From Nonomuraea thailandensis (lineage in GTDB: Bacteria > Actinomycetota > Actinomycetes > Streptosporangiales > Streptosporangiaceae): 64,000 nt of DNA. A program made the translations under genes and the position numbers. Numbering within the stretch: position 1 is the first letter of the stretch; the number at the start of each line of letters is the position of its first letter. The DNA lies in contig NZ_JAMZEB010000002.1 in the NCBI RefSeq assembly GCF_024172165.1, positions 8,282,501 to 8,346,500 on the forward strand, given 5' to 3'. The notes below the pieces were generated by a model. The model was not told where the DNA came from and searched no databases. It saw only the letters and a program-made list of their open reading frames with translations. This document shows, piece after piece, positions 35,299 through 43,365 of this stretch.

Positions 35299-35397
35299 AT
35301 CCAGCCGCCGGTCTCCGCCACAGGACGCCGGATCCAGCCGCCGGTCTCCGCCGCGACGCCGCCGGTCTCCGCCACGGGACGTTAGATCCAGCCCGCC
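35281..35397. repeat. 33-base tandem repeat spanning two convergent gene ends
   Basis: Copies start with TCCGCCAC or TCCGCCGC at 35281, 35314, 35347 (shortened to 21 bases) and 35368. The kinase stop lies in the first copy and the response-regulator stop in the fourth. Each full copy includes GGATCCAGCC-like sequence, the reverse complement of the regulator's last codons (GWI). Confidence 0.88.
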
Positions 35398-35990
35398 TCG
35401 GTGGCCAGCCGGACCGCGTCGGTGCGGTTGCGCGCGTTCAGCTTGGCCACGATGGCCGTCAGGTAGTTACGCACGGTCCCGGCCGTCAGGTGCAGCCGCG
35501 CCGCGATTTCGGGAGCGTCCAGGCCACCGGCGACCAGCCGCAGCACGTCGGCCTCGCGCGGCGTGAGCGGGTTGTCGGCCAGGTCCCACGCCGTGATGGC
35601 CAGCGACGGGTCCAGCACCCGCCTGCCCGCCGCGACCTCGCGGATCGCGCCGGCCAGCTCCTCGGGCGGCGCCGTCTTCAGCATGAACCCGCCCACCTGC
35701 GCCGCCAGCGCCCGCTTGAGGTGCGCGGGCTTGCCGTGCGCGGTGAGCATGAGCGTGCGGCACGACGGCACGCGGGCACTGATCCGCGCGGCGGCCTCCA
35801 GACCGTCGAACTCGCCCGGCATGTCGATGTCCAGGACGGCCACGTCGGGCAGCTCCACGGCGGCCGAGGCGACGGCGGCGGCGCCGGACTCGACGGCGGC
35901 GACCACCTCCAGGTCCGGTTCCAGTCCGAGCAGCGCCGTGAGCGCGCCCCTGATGACCGCCTGGTCTTCGGCCAGAAGTATGCGAATCAC
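35382..35990 (-). CDS. LuxR/NarL-type response regulator
   Basis: The 202-residue product has a receiver domain (RILLAEDQ, phospho-acceptor Asp54 in VLDIDMPG, MLTAHGKPAH, and Lys in GFMLKTAPPEEL). It also has a C-terminal LuxR helix-turn-helix (PLTPREADVLRLVAGGLDAPEIAARLHLTAGTVRNYL). I chose GTG 35990 as the start since the receiver begins there; an ATG at 36020 would add ten residues. It converges on the double-module kinase, its likely partner, and is divergent from an ABC exporter operon it probably controls. Confidence 0.93.
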   Translation of the reverse strand: MIRILLAEDQAVIRGALTALLGLEPDLEVVAAVESGAAAVASAAVELPDVAVLDIDMPGEFDGLEAAARISARVPSCRTLMLTAHGKPAHLKRALAAQVGGFMLKTAPPEELAGAIREVAAGRRVLDPSLAITAWDLADNPLTPREADVLRLVAGGLDAPEIAARLHLTAGTVRNYLTAIVAKLNARNRTDAVRLATEAGWI

Positions 35991-36021
35991 GCAGATATTG
36001 TCCACCAGTGTCCGGATCATG

Positions 36022-36031
36022 ATGACGTCAT
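36022..36031. promoter_or_regulatory. Palindrome between response regulator and ABC exporter
   Basis: ATGACGTCAT is a perfect 10-base palindrome inside the 99-base divergent region between the regulator start (35990) and the exporter start (36090). It is a plausible binding site for the regulator dimer. Confidence 0.35.
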
Positions 36032-36089
36032 GGGCGATCGGTGACGGGCTCTCTGGGGCGCGTGCTCGCAGGTCGGCACGCTGGAGGAC

Positions 36090-36821
36090 ATGACAGAGGC
36101 AGTGCGGCTGGACGCCGTCAGCAAGGTGTACGGGAAGGGTCAGGGCGCGGTGGCGGCCCTGCGGGAGGTGTCGGTGGGCATCCCGCGCGGCTCGTTCACG
36201 GCCGTGATGGGGCCGTCGGGGTCGGGCAAGAGCACGTTCCTGCACTGCGCGGCGGGGCTGGACGTGCCGTCGTCCGGCTCGGTGCGGCTCGGCGGCACCG
36301 AGCTGGCCGGGATGGGCGAGACGGAGCTGACGGAGCTGCGCAGGCAGCGGGTGGGCTTCGTGTTCCAGGCCTTCAACCTGGTCGCGGCGCTCGACGTGGT
36401 CGAGAACGTCACCCTCCCGCTGCGCCTGTCCGGCACCCGGGCGCCGCGCGGCCTGCTGGAGGAGATCCTGCGCAGGGTGGGCCTGGAGGGCCGCGCCGGG
36501 CACCGTCCCGCGCAGCTCTCGGGCGGCCAGCAGCAGCGGGTGGCCATCGCCAGGGCGCTGATCACCGGCCCCGAGGTGGTGTTCGGCGACGAGCCGACGG
36601 GGGCGCTCGACACGATGACGGCCAGGGACGTGCTGCGGCTGCTGCGCGAGGTGGTGGACGGCATGGGCCAGACCGTGGTGATGGTGACGCACGACCCGCT
36701 GGCCGCCTCGTACGCCGACACCGTGCTGTTCCTGGCCGACGGCCGGATCGTGGACTCGATGAACGGCCCGTCCGCCGAGAAGGTGGCCGAGCGGATGACC
36801 AGGCTGGGGGCGTGGAAGTGA
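36090..36821 (+). CDS. ABC exporter ATPase
   Basis: The 243-residue nucleotide-binding subunit has Walker A GPSGSGKST at 41-49, Q-loop FVFQAFNL, signature LSGGQQQRVAIARAL, Walker B VVFGDEPT and H-loop VMVTHD. The D-loop TGALDTMTA is typical of MacB-type exporters of antimicrobial peptides and lipids. It overlaps the permease start by four bases (GTGA). Its position divergent from a response regulator fits a BceRS-like or antibiotic-response module. The cargo is unknown. Confidence 0.93.
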   Translation: MTEAVRLDAVSKVYGKGQGAVAALREVSVGIPRGSFTAVMGPSGSGKSTFLHCAAGLDVPSSGSVRLGGTELAGMGETELTELRRQRVGFVFQAFNLVAALDVVENVTLPLRLSGTRAPRGLLEEILRRVGLEGRAGHRPAQLSGGQQQRVAIARALITGPEVVFGDEPTGALDTMTARDVLRLLREVVDGMGQTVVMVTHDPLAASYADTVLFLADGRIVDSMNGPSAEKVAERMTRLGAWK

Positions 36822-39136
36822 TCGGCTTGGCGTGGAGGACGCTGCGGGACCGCAAGGGCGCGTTCGCGGGGGCGTTCGTGGCCTTGCTCTGCGCGGCCGC
36901 GCTGGTGTGCGCGTGCCTGATGCTGCTGGAGACGGGGCTGCGCGGCTCGGTCTCCCCCGAGCGGTACGCGGGCGCGCCCGTGATCGTGGCCGCCGACCAG
37001 TTCGTGCGGGAGAGCGTCGACAAGGGCGGCGGCGAGACCAAGACCAAGGCCAAGCCGCTGGCCGAGCGCGCCTGGCTGCCCGAGTCGGTCGTCGGGACGC
37101 TGCGGCGCACGCCCGGCGTGTCGAAGGTGGTGGCCGAGGTGACGTTCCCGTTCGGCCCGTACACGGGGCACGGCTGGGAGTCGGCCGCGCTCACCCCGTT
37201 CACCGTCGAGCGGGGGCGCGAGCCGCGGGCCGCCGGCGAGATCGTGGTGGACGCCCGCGCCGGGCTGGAGGTGGGTGCGCTGCTGCGCGGGTACCGCGTC
37301 GTGGGCGTCACCGCGCAGGCCCTGCCGAGCCAGGACACCGTGTTCTTCAGCACCGAGCAGGCCCGCCGCCTGGCCGGGCACCCCGGCATGGTCAGCGCCG
37401 TCGGCGTCTTCCCCGCCGTCGAGCGGGCGCCGCGGGGAGCCGTGCTGTACGCCGGGGACGAGCGCGGCCGGCTGGAGTTCCTGGACGCGGAGCAGGCCAG
37501 GGTCAAGCTCATCAGCATGGGCGGCGCGCTGGCCGGGACGTCGCTGATCGTGGCGATCCTGGTCGTGGTGGGCACGTTCGCGCTGTCGATCCAGCAGCGC
37601 CAGCGCGAGCTCGCGCTGCTGCGGGCCGTGGCCGCCACGCCGCGTCAGGTCCGCCGGCTGGTGGGCGGCCAGGCGCTGGTGGTGGGCGCGCTGGCGGGCG
37701 TGCCCGGAGCGGCGGCGGGCGTCGGGCTGGGCCTGTGGCTGCACTCGGTCTTCGTGGCGCTCGGCGCCACCCCGGCGAACCTGGCTCTGGTCGTCAGCCC
37801 GTTCCCGCCGCTGGCCGCGCTGATCGCCACCGTCGCCGCCGCCTGGGCCGCGGCCCGCGTCTCCGCCCGCCGCCTGGCCAGGATCCGCCCGGTGGAGGCG
37901 CTCGGCGAGGCCGCGCTCGACGACGGGCGGCTGCCCCGGTGGCGGCTGGTGGCGGGCCCGGTGCTGGTGGCCGGGGCCGTGGCGCTCACCCTGGTGCTGT
38001 CGGGGCTGGACACGGAGGCCGCGGCCACCCCGGTGACCATGCTGACCGCGCTGCTCTGGACGGTCGCCGTGTCCGTGCTCGGGCCGCTGCTGGCCAGGGC
38101 CGTCCGGCTGCTCCCGCTGCCCTGGGCCGGGGCGAGCGGCTTCCTGGCCGCCAGGAACCTGCGGGCCGCGCCCAAGGGGCTGGCCTCCGTGCTGTCGCCG
38201 CTCACCCTGATGGTGGCGATGACCTGCACGATCCTGTTCGCGCAGACCACGATGGGGGCCGCCGCCGAGGAGCAGGCCGCGGCCGGCACCCGAGCGGACC
38301 ACGTGCTGCCCGGTGCCTCCGCCGAGGAGATCAGGCAGGTCCCCGGCGTCCAGGCCGTCACGCGGGTGCTGCGCACGTCCGTCCGGTTCGGCCTGGACAA
38401 GTACCCGGCCCAGGCCGTCACCTACGACCCGCGCACGATGGACCTCGGGATCGTCGCCGGCACGATGGACGGCTTCGGCCCCGGCTCGGTGGCCCTGAGC
38501 AGCACCGCCGCCGGCCGCCTCGCCCTCTCGCCGGGCGACCGGGCGAGGCTCACGCTCGGCGACGGCACCCCGGCCACGCTGAAGGTGGCCGCCGTCTACT
38601 CCCGCGGGCTCGGCTTCGGCGACGTGACGCTGCCGTACGAGCTGGTCCGCGGCCACGTGGACGACCCGTCGGGCACCCTGCTGGTCTCGGCCCCCGGCGT
38701 CACCCTGCCGGGAACGGCGCCCGAGGCGGCCTCGACCGGCTCCGCCGATCCGCAGGTCACCTTCGTGGCGCTCGGCCTGATCATCGCCTTCACCGCCATC
38801 GCCGTGGTCAACACCCTGGCCATGGCCACCTCGGGCCGGGCCAGGGAGCTGGCCGTGCTCCGCCTGGCGGGCACCACCCGGCGTCAGGTCCTGCGCATGC
38901 TGCGCCTGGAGACGCTCAGCGCCGTGCTGGCCTCCGTGGTGACGGGCACGGCGGTGGCGCTGGCGACGCTGGCGGCGTTCGGGGCGGGGATGACGGGCTC
39001 GGCGGTGCCGTACGTGCCGCCGGTGGCGTACGCGCTGGTGATCGCCGCCGCGACCGCACTGGCGCTGCTGTCCACGTCGCTCCCCGCCCGCCTGGCCCTC
39101 AGGACCCGCCCGGCGGAGGCGGTGTCATCGGCCTGA
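36818..39136 (+). CDS. ABC exporter permease, FtsX type
   Basis: The 772-residue product starts at the GTG at 36818, overlapping the ATPase stop. It has an N-terminal helix (GAFAGAFVALLCAAALVCACLMLLE, 13-37), a large outside domain, and two FtsX domains near 230-330 and 640-770. The conserved coupling motifs are LALLRAVAATPRQVRRLV and LAVLRLAGTTRRQVLRML. A middle pair of helices near 380-410 links the two halves. The last 12 bases overlap the convergent GT4 gene. It should export lipophilic or peptide compounds together with the preceding ATPase. Confidence 0.92.
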   Translation: MIGLAWRTLRDRKGAFAGAFVALLCAAALVCACLMLLETGLRGSVSPERYAGAPVIVAADQFVRESVDKGGGETKTKAKPLAERAWLPESVVGTLRRTPGVSKVVAEVTFPFGPYTGHGWESAALTPFTVERGREPRAAGEIVVDARAGLEVGALLRGYRVVGVTAQALPSQDTVFFSTEQARRLAGHPGMVSAVGVFPAVERAPRGAVLYAGDERGRLEFLDAEQARVKLISMGGALAGTSLIVAILVVVGTFALSIQQRQRELALLRAVAATPRQVRRLVGGQALVVGALAGVPGAAAGVGLGLWLHSVFVALGATPANLALVVSPFPPLAALIATVAAAWAAARVSARRLARIRPVEALGEAALDDGRLPRWRLVAGPVLVAGAVALTLVLSGLDTEAAATPVTMLTALLWTVAVSVLGPLLARAVRLLPLPWAGASGFLAARNLRAAPKGLASVLSPLTLMVAMTCTILFAQTTMGAAAEEQAAAGTRADHVLPGASAEEIRQVPGVQAVTRVLRTSVRFGLDKYPAQAVTYDPRTMDLGIVAGTMDGFGPGSVALSSTAAGRLALSPGDRARLTLGDGTPATLKVAAVYSRGLGFGDVTLPYELVRGHVDDPSGTLLVSAPGVTLPGTAPEAASTGSADPQVTFVALGLIIAFTAIAVVNTLAMATSGRARELAVLRLAGTTRRQVLRMLRLETLSAVLASVVTGTAVALATLAAFGAGMTGSAVPYVPPVAYALVIAAATALALLSTSLPARLALRTRPAEAVSSA

Positions 39137-40243
39137 GAGCACCTTGTCGTACAGCTCCAGGTACTGATCGGCCATCACCGACGGCGAGAAGCGGCGGCGG
39201 GCCTCCTGGCGGCACTCCTCCGGGTCGATCTCGCCCACCCGGAGCACCCACTCCGCCAGCTCCTCCTCGGTGTCGGCCAGGAAGCCGGTGCGGCCGTGGT
39301 CGATGATCTCCGGCAGGCAGCCGCGCCGCAGGCCGACCGGCGGGACGCCGAGCGCCAGGGCCTCCACGACGGCCGTGCCGCCCGGCTCGTCCCACTGGAT
39401 GGGGAAGAGGGCGGCGCGGGCCGAGGCGTACAGCTCGTCCCTGGCGGAGCCGCCGACCGCGCCGACCCACCGGACCAGGTCGCCGTCGAGATAGCGGGAC
39501 ACCTGGTCGAGGTGGTAGCGCACGTCCGGGTGGCTGTGCAGCGGGTGGTAGGGGTTCTGGGCGACGTCGTCCAGCTCGGCGGGTGTGTTGCGGCCGCTCA
39601 CCGGGCCGGCCAGGACCAGCGGCAGCCCGAGCTTCTGGCAGATCCTGGCCGCCACGTGCTGCCCCTTGAGCCCGCAGATACGGCCCATGACCACCAGGTG
39701 CTCGCCCTGGTCGGCGCGGGGGGCGTGGTCGGCGAGGGGGGTGGCGAGATGGATGGCGCCGAGCGAGGCGGCGCGCAGGGCATCGGGGGCGCGGGCGATC
39801 TGCGACTCCGAGACGCCGTTGACCGCGATCGACGACGGGAACGCGCCGTAGAAGGCGGGATGCTTGTGCAGGTCCCAGTGCAGGGTGTGCAGGACGGGCG
39901 GGCCGCCGAGCGCCGAGAGCACCGCGGGGCCGACCACCTCGACGTGGTCGTGCACGAGGTCGATGTCGTCGCGCCGGCTCAGCTCCGACGCCACCCGGGC
40001 CAGGTGGGCGTGGGTGATGCCCATGACCTGGTTGTACGGCTTCTGCAGCTCGGCGAACTGCTCGGTGTCGTACACGCTGATCAGCTCGTCCACCTCCAGC
40101 GTGCTGGAGCCGACGGAGGCCAGCACCACCTGCACGCCGCGCGAGCGCAGCGCCGGCACCAGGGTGGCCACCACGTTCTCGATCCCGCCGTAGCCGGCGG
40201 GCGGGACCGTGAGCCACGGCCCCGCGTTCACCAGGATCTTCAT
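39125..40243 (-). CDS. Glycosyltransferase family 4
   Basis: The 372-residue GT-B enzyme begins MKILVNAGPWLTVPPAGYGGIENVVATLVPALRSRG, the GT4 opening that places the acceptor-binding loop. The donor-binding half shows VVMGRICGLKGQH, LVLAGPVSG, and the E-x7-E motif in PGGTAVVEALALGVPPVGLRRGCLPEII. It directly follows gpgS with a 4-base overlap, so the pair is one operon. By analogy with glucosylglycerate or mannosylglucosylglycerate pathways, it may extend or modify a glucosylglycerate-type product, but this is inference. The family also includes sucrose-phosphate and glycogen-linked enzymes. Confidence 0.85.
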   Translation of the reverse strand: MKILVNAGPWLTVPPAGYGGIENVVATLVPALRSRGVQVVLASVGSSTLEVDELISVYDTEQFAELQKPYNQVMGITHAHLARVASELSRRDDIDLVHDHVEVVGPAVLSALGGPPVLHTLHWDLHKHPAFYGAFPSSIAVNGVSESQIARAPDALRAASLGAIHLATPLADHAPRADQGEHLVVMGRICGLKGQHVAARICQKLGLPLVLAGPVSGRNTPAELDDVAQNPYHPLHSHPDVRYHLDQVSRYLDGDLVRWVGAVGGSARDELYASARAALFPIQWDEPGGTAVVEALALGVPPVGLRRGCLPEIIDHGRTGFLADTEEELAEWVLRVGEIDPEECRQEARRRFSPSVMADQYLELYDKVLSGR

Positions 40244-41214
40244 GCCAGGTCCTCCTCCAGTACGAGGGAGGCGAGCGGAGGTCGCTCCGCCACGGCCACG
40301 TCCGCCAGGTCGGCCTGCCCGTCGAGCCCGAACTGCAGGAGCGTGTGCGCCGGAGGCTCCGACGCGAGCACGCGGCCCTGCCGTTCCAGGCGGGACCAGG
40401 CGGTGAGCATGATCTGCCCGGCCATGCGGCCGAGCGCGGGGATCGGCTGGTGCGTGTGCGTGCGGTGCCCCAGGTCGACCTGGGCCATGGCGTCCAGCCC
40501 GACGAGCTGGAGCAGGTCGACGAGGAGGCCGAACTCCACGCCGTACTCGGTGACGAAGGGCACCCGTTCGAGCACCTCGCGCCGGGCGGCGTACTCGCCG
40601 CCGAGCGGCTGGGCGAAGCCGGCCAGCTCCGGCCAGAACATATTGAGCAGCGGCCTTGCCACCAGCTCGGTCACGCGCCCGCCGCCGCCCTGCTGGGCGA
40701 CGCCGTCCGAGCCGATGTAGGGCCGTTCGTAGGTTGCCTTGACGAAGTGGGTGTCGGCGTCGACCAGCAGGGGGCCGACCAGGCCCGACACGTAGTGCGC
40801 GCCGAAGCTGCGCAGGTCGCTGTCGATGTAGACGACGATGTCCCCCTTGGAGGCGGCAAGCCCTTTCCACAGAGCCTCGCCCTTGCCTGTGAGGGGTGGG
40901 AGGTGGGAGAGGACCTCTCCCTGCGCCACCACGCGGGCGCCCGCCTCGCGGGCCCGCTGGGCGGTGGCGTCGATCGAATTGGAGTCGACGACCAGGACTT
41001 CGTCGACGAGCGGTGTGCGCTCGACGAGGTCGCGGCGGATCGCGGCGACGATGTCGCCGACCGTGCTCTCCTCGTCACGTGCGGGAAGGACCACGCTGAC
41101 CGTGGTGTCTCCCTTGGCCATCATTAAGGCGTCCACCGGCCACTCTGCTGCGGTGCTCGAGTGCGGGCCGTACCATTCCTGGACCCTGGCCAAGGCTCGC
41201 ATATCTGTCTCCAT
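40240..41214 (-). CDS. gpgS: Glucosyl-3-phosphoglycerate synthase
   Basis: The 324-residue GT-A (GT81) enzyme transfers glucose from NDP-glucose to 3-phosphoglycerate, the first step to glucosylglycerate and, in mycobacteria, methylglucose lipopolysaccharide. Hallmarks: TVSVVLPARDEESTVGDIV, GKGEALWKGLAASKGDIVVYIDSDL with metal-binding Asp131-Ser-Asp133, GGGRVTELVARPLL, and QPLGGEYAARREVLERVPFVTEYGVEFGLL. Codon 30 is TTA (41125-41127), rare here. A phosphatase gene (gpgP) is not adjacent. It is followed by a GT4 gene and is divergent from a sugar-catabolic regulon that includes a hydrolase of the glucosylglycerate type. Confidence 0.9.
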   Translation of the reverse strand: METDMRALARVQEWYGPHSSTAAEWPVDALMMAKGDTTVSVVLPARDEESTVGDIVAAIRRDLVERTPLVDEVLVVDSNSIDATAQRAREAGARVVAQGEVLSHLPPLTGKGEALWKGLAASKGDIVVYIDSDLRSFGAHYVSGLVGPLLVDADTHFVKATYERPYIGSDGVAQQGGGGRVTELVARPLLNMFWPELAGFAQPLGGEYAARREVLERVPFVTEYGVEFGLLVDLLQLVGLDAMAQVDLGHRTHTHQPIPALGRMAGQIMLTAWSRLERQGRVLASEPPAHTLLQFGLDGQADLADVAVAERPPLASLVLEEDLA

Positions 41215-41273
41215 GCATCAGCCCCGATCTCATGAGGTCACGGCTTCTGCCCGGTCTATAGGCACTTGAACAT

Positions 41274-41284
41274 GTTTGTTTGAT
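41274..41284 (+). promoter_or_regulatory. Candidate operator of the sugar regulon, site 1
   Basis: GTTTGTTTGAT lies 38 bases before the Gfo/Idh start and next to an AACATGTT palindrome (41269-41276). The same TTTGTTTGAT core recurs at 46389-46398 in the regulon's second divergent promoter. The ROK protein at 50572 is the likely binder (inference). Confidence 0.45.
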
Positions 41285-41321
41285 TCGGCCTAGACGTGGC
41301 ATATGCCGGGTTGTGTCCCCT

Positions 41322-42269
41322 ATGACCCGTGTCGGCATCGTAGGTGCCGGAAATGTCGCCGCTCGTCACGCTGACGTCCTGTCCGCGTTCCCCGATGTCG
41401 CGATCGCTGGAATCGCCGACACAGATCCCCGCAGGGCCGAGGCGCTGGCCTCGAAGCACGGCTCCCCCGCCTTTGGCGGCCATGCCGACCTGCTCAGTGC
41501 CGGCGGTCTTGACGCTGTCTACGTCTGTGTGCCTCCTTTCGCGCACGGTAACCCGGAGCTTGATGCTTTGTCGTGCAATCTCCCGATTTTCGTGGAAAAA
41601 CCCCTTTCGCTAGATCTCAAAACCGCAGAATCCATCGCGTCCGAAATCGAGCGGAGATCTCTGCCCTCGGCGGTCGGCCATCACTGGCGCTATCTGGACA
41701 TCGTCCAGCAGGCCCGCGACCTGCTCTCCGGCCGTCCCGTACGGCTCGCGCTCGGCCACTGGCTGGACAAGGTGCCGCCGGTGGCGTGGTGGCTGAACCC
41801 GACCATGTCCGGCGGCCAGATCCTGGAGCAGGCGGTCCACGTGCTGGACCTGGCCCGGCTGCTGGTGGGCGAGGTGTCCATGGTGCACGTGGTGCCCGCC
41901 GAGAACCCCGTGGACGGCGAGGTGGACCGGGCCTCGGCCGCGGTGCTGCGCTTCTCCGGCGGGGCGGCCGGGCTGCTGGCCACCTCCTGCCTGCTCACCC
42001 ACAAGCACCGCGTGGGGCTGGAGGTGTGCGCCGACGGGATCGCGCTGGAGCTCAGCGAGACCAGGCTGCTCGTGGACGGCGAGCGCTCGATCGAGGACGA
42101 CGGCCAGGCCAAGGTGCGGGTGGACCGCGAGTTCATCAACGCCGTACAGGGTAAGCAGGCCGAGGTCCGCGTACCGTACGGGGAGGCGCTGCGTACCCAC
42201 CGCCTGGCGCTGGCACTCGCCAAGTCCGCCGTCGAACGGAGGCCGGTGACGCTCGATGATGACCAGTAA
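41322..42269 (+). CDS. Gfo/Idh/MocA family oxidoreductase
   Basis: The 315-residue NAD(P)-dependent sugar dehydrogenase starts MTRVGIVGAGNVAARHADVLSAFPD (Rossmann GxGxxA). It has the family motif VEKPLSLDL with the catalytic-site Lys, and GGQILEQAVHVLDLARLLVGE carrying the conserved His. The C-terminal part is shorter than usual. Related enzymes oxidise sugars, inositols or glycosides at C2 or C3. The first 350 bases use AT-rich codons (AAA, GAA, CTA, TTT) unlike the rest. The stop overlaps the next MDR gene by 14 bases. It opens the catabolic side of the regulon. Confidence 0.88.
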   Translation: MTRVGIVGAGNVAARHADVLSAFPDVAIAGIADTDPRRAEALASKHGSPAFGGHADLLSAGGLDAVYVCVPPFAHGNPELDALSCNLPIFVEKPLSLDLKTAESIASEIERRSLPSAVGHHWRYLDIVQQARDLLSGRPVRLALGHWLDKVPPVAWWLNPTMSGGQILEQAVHVLDLARLLVGEVSMVHVVPAENPVDGEVDRASAAVLRFSGGAAGLLATSCLLTHKHRVGLEVCADGIALELSETRLLVDGERSIEDDGQAKVRVDREFINAVQGKQAEVRVPYGEALRTHRLALALAKSAVERRPVTLDDDQ

Positions 42270-43365
42270 CGTTCTCAGCATCGACGAGCCGGGCGAGGTC
42301 TGCCTGGCCGAGGAGAAGCTGCCCGACGTGCCCGAGGGCGGGTTCCTGGTGGAGACCGTCTACAGCGGGGTCTCCGCCGGCACCGAGCTGACCTTCGTCA
42401 AGGGCACCAACCCCTACCTCACCTCGACGTGGGACCCGGCGCTCGGACTGTTCCTGGAGGGCTCGCCGTCGGTGTCGTACCCGGTGCGCGGCATCGGTTA
42501 CATGCAGGTCGGCAGGGTGGCCGAGACGCGGACGCGGGCCGTGCGCGAGGGCGCGCTGGTCGCGATGTGCTACGGGCACCGCACGGCGTACGTCGCCGAC
42601 CCGATGACGGACCGGTTCGTGGAGCTGCCGGGCGACCTCGACCCCATGCTCGGCATCTACGTCGCCCACATGGGCCCCATCTGCGCCAACGGCCTGCTGC
42701 ACGCGGCGCACGACCTGCACGGCCCGGCCGTGCGCGACCTCGGCGACGGCGTGCGCGGGCGGCGCGTCGTGGTGGTGGGCGCGGGCGTGGTCGGGCTGCT
42801 GACGGCCCTGTTCGCCGTGTCCGGCGGCGCGGCCGAGGTCGTGGTCGTGGACGAGACCCCGGCCAGGCTGGAGGTCGCCGCGGCGCTCGGCGTGGACGTG
42901 CTGGCGGCCGGCGACGACCCGGCCGTCGTGCTCAAGCGCCGCTGGCGGCACGCCCCGAACGACCGCGGCGCGGACGTGGTCTTCCAGTGCCGCGGCCGGC
43001 CCAGGGCGCTGGCGCTCGGGCTACGGCTCCTGCGCCCCCAGGGAACGCTGGTGGACCTGGCCTTCTACACCGACGGCGCCGACGAGGTGCGGCTCGGCGA
43101 GGAGTTCCACCACAACGGGCTGACCCTGCGCTGCGCCCAGATCGGCCGGGTGCCGCGCGGCCTGGCCCACGCCTGGGACAGGGAGCGGCTCTCGTTCGAG
43201 ACCATCGCCCTGCTCCGGGAGCACGGCGGCCCGCTACGCGAGCACGTGATCACTGATGTCGTCGGCTTTTCTGACGCGCCACGATTCCTGACCGGACTCG
43301 CGGCGCGACGGCTTCAGACCGTTCAGGCTGTGCTCCGCGACGATGTCCAGGATGAGGGCGGCTGA
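42256..43365 (+). CDS. MDR family dehydrogenase without catalytic-zinc cysteine (copy 1)
   Basis: The 369-residue product has the medium-chain dehydrogenase layout. It has an N-terminal GroES-like domain, and a Rossmann domain with VVVVGAGVVGLLTALFAVSGGAAEVVVVDETPAR near 173-206. At the usual CGTD zinc site it has YSGVSAGTELTFVKGTNPYL, so no Cys ligand; this matches the BchC-like branch of the family. It resembles the product of 45339-46367, so the two are paralogs. The substrate is probably a sugar or keto-sugar. The final 132 bases overlap, antisense, the C-terminal coding part of the GH63-like gene. Confidence 0.85.
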   Translation: MMTSNVLSIDEPGEVCLAEEKLPDVPEGGFLVETVYSGVSAGTELTFVKGTNPYLTSTWDPALGLFLEGSPSVSYPVRGIGYMQVGRVAETRTRAVREGALVAMCYGHRTAYVADPMTDRFVELPGDLDPMLGIYVAHMGPICANGLLHAAHDLHGPAVRDLGDGVRGRRVVVVGAGVVGLLTALFAVSGGAAEVVVVDETPARLEVAAALGVDVLAAGDDPAVVLKRRWRHAPNDRGADVVFQCRGRPRALALGLRLLRPQGTLVDLAFYTDGADEVRLGEEFHHNGLTLRCAQIGRVPRGLAHAWDRERLSFETIALLREHGGPLREHVITDVVGFSDAPRFLTGLAARRLQTVQAVLRDDVQDEGG

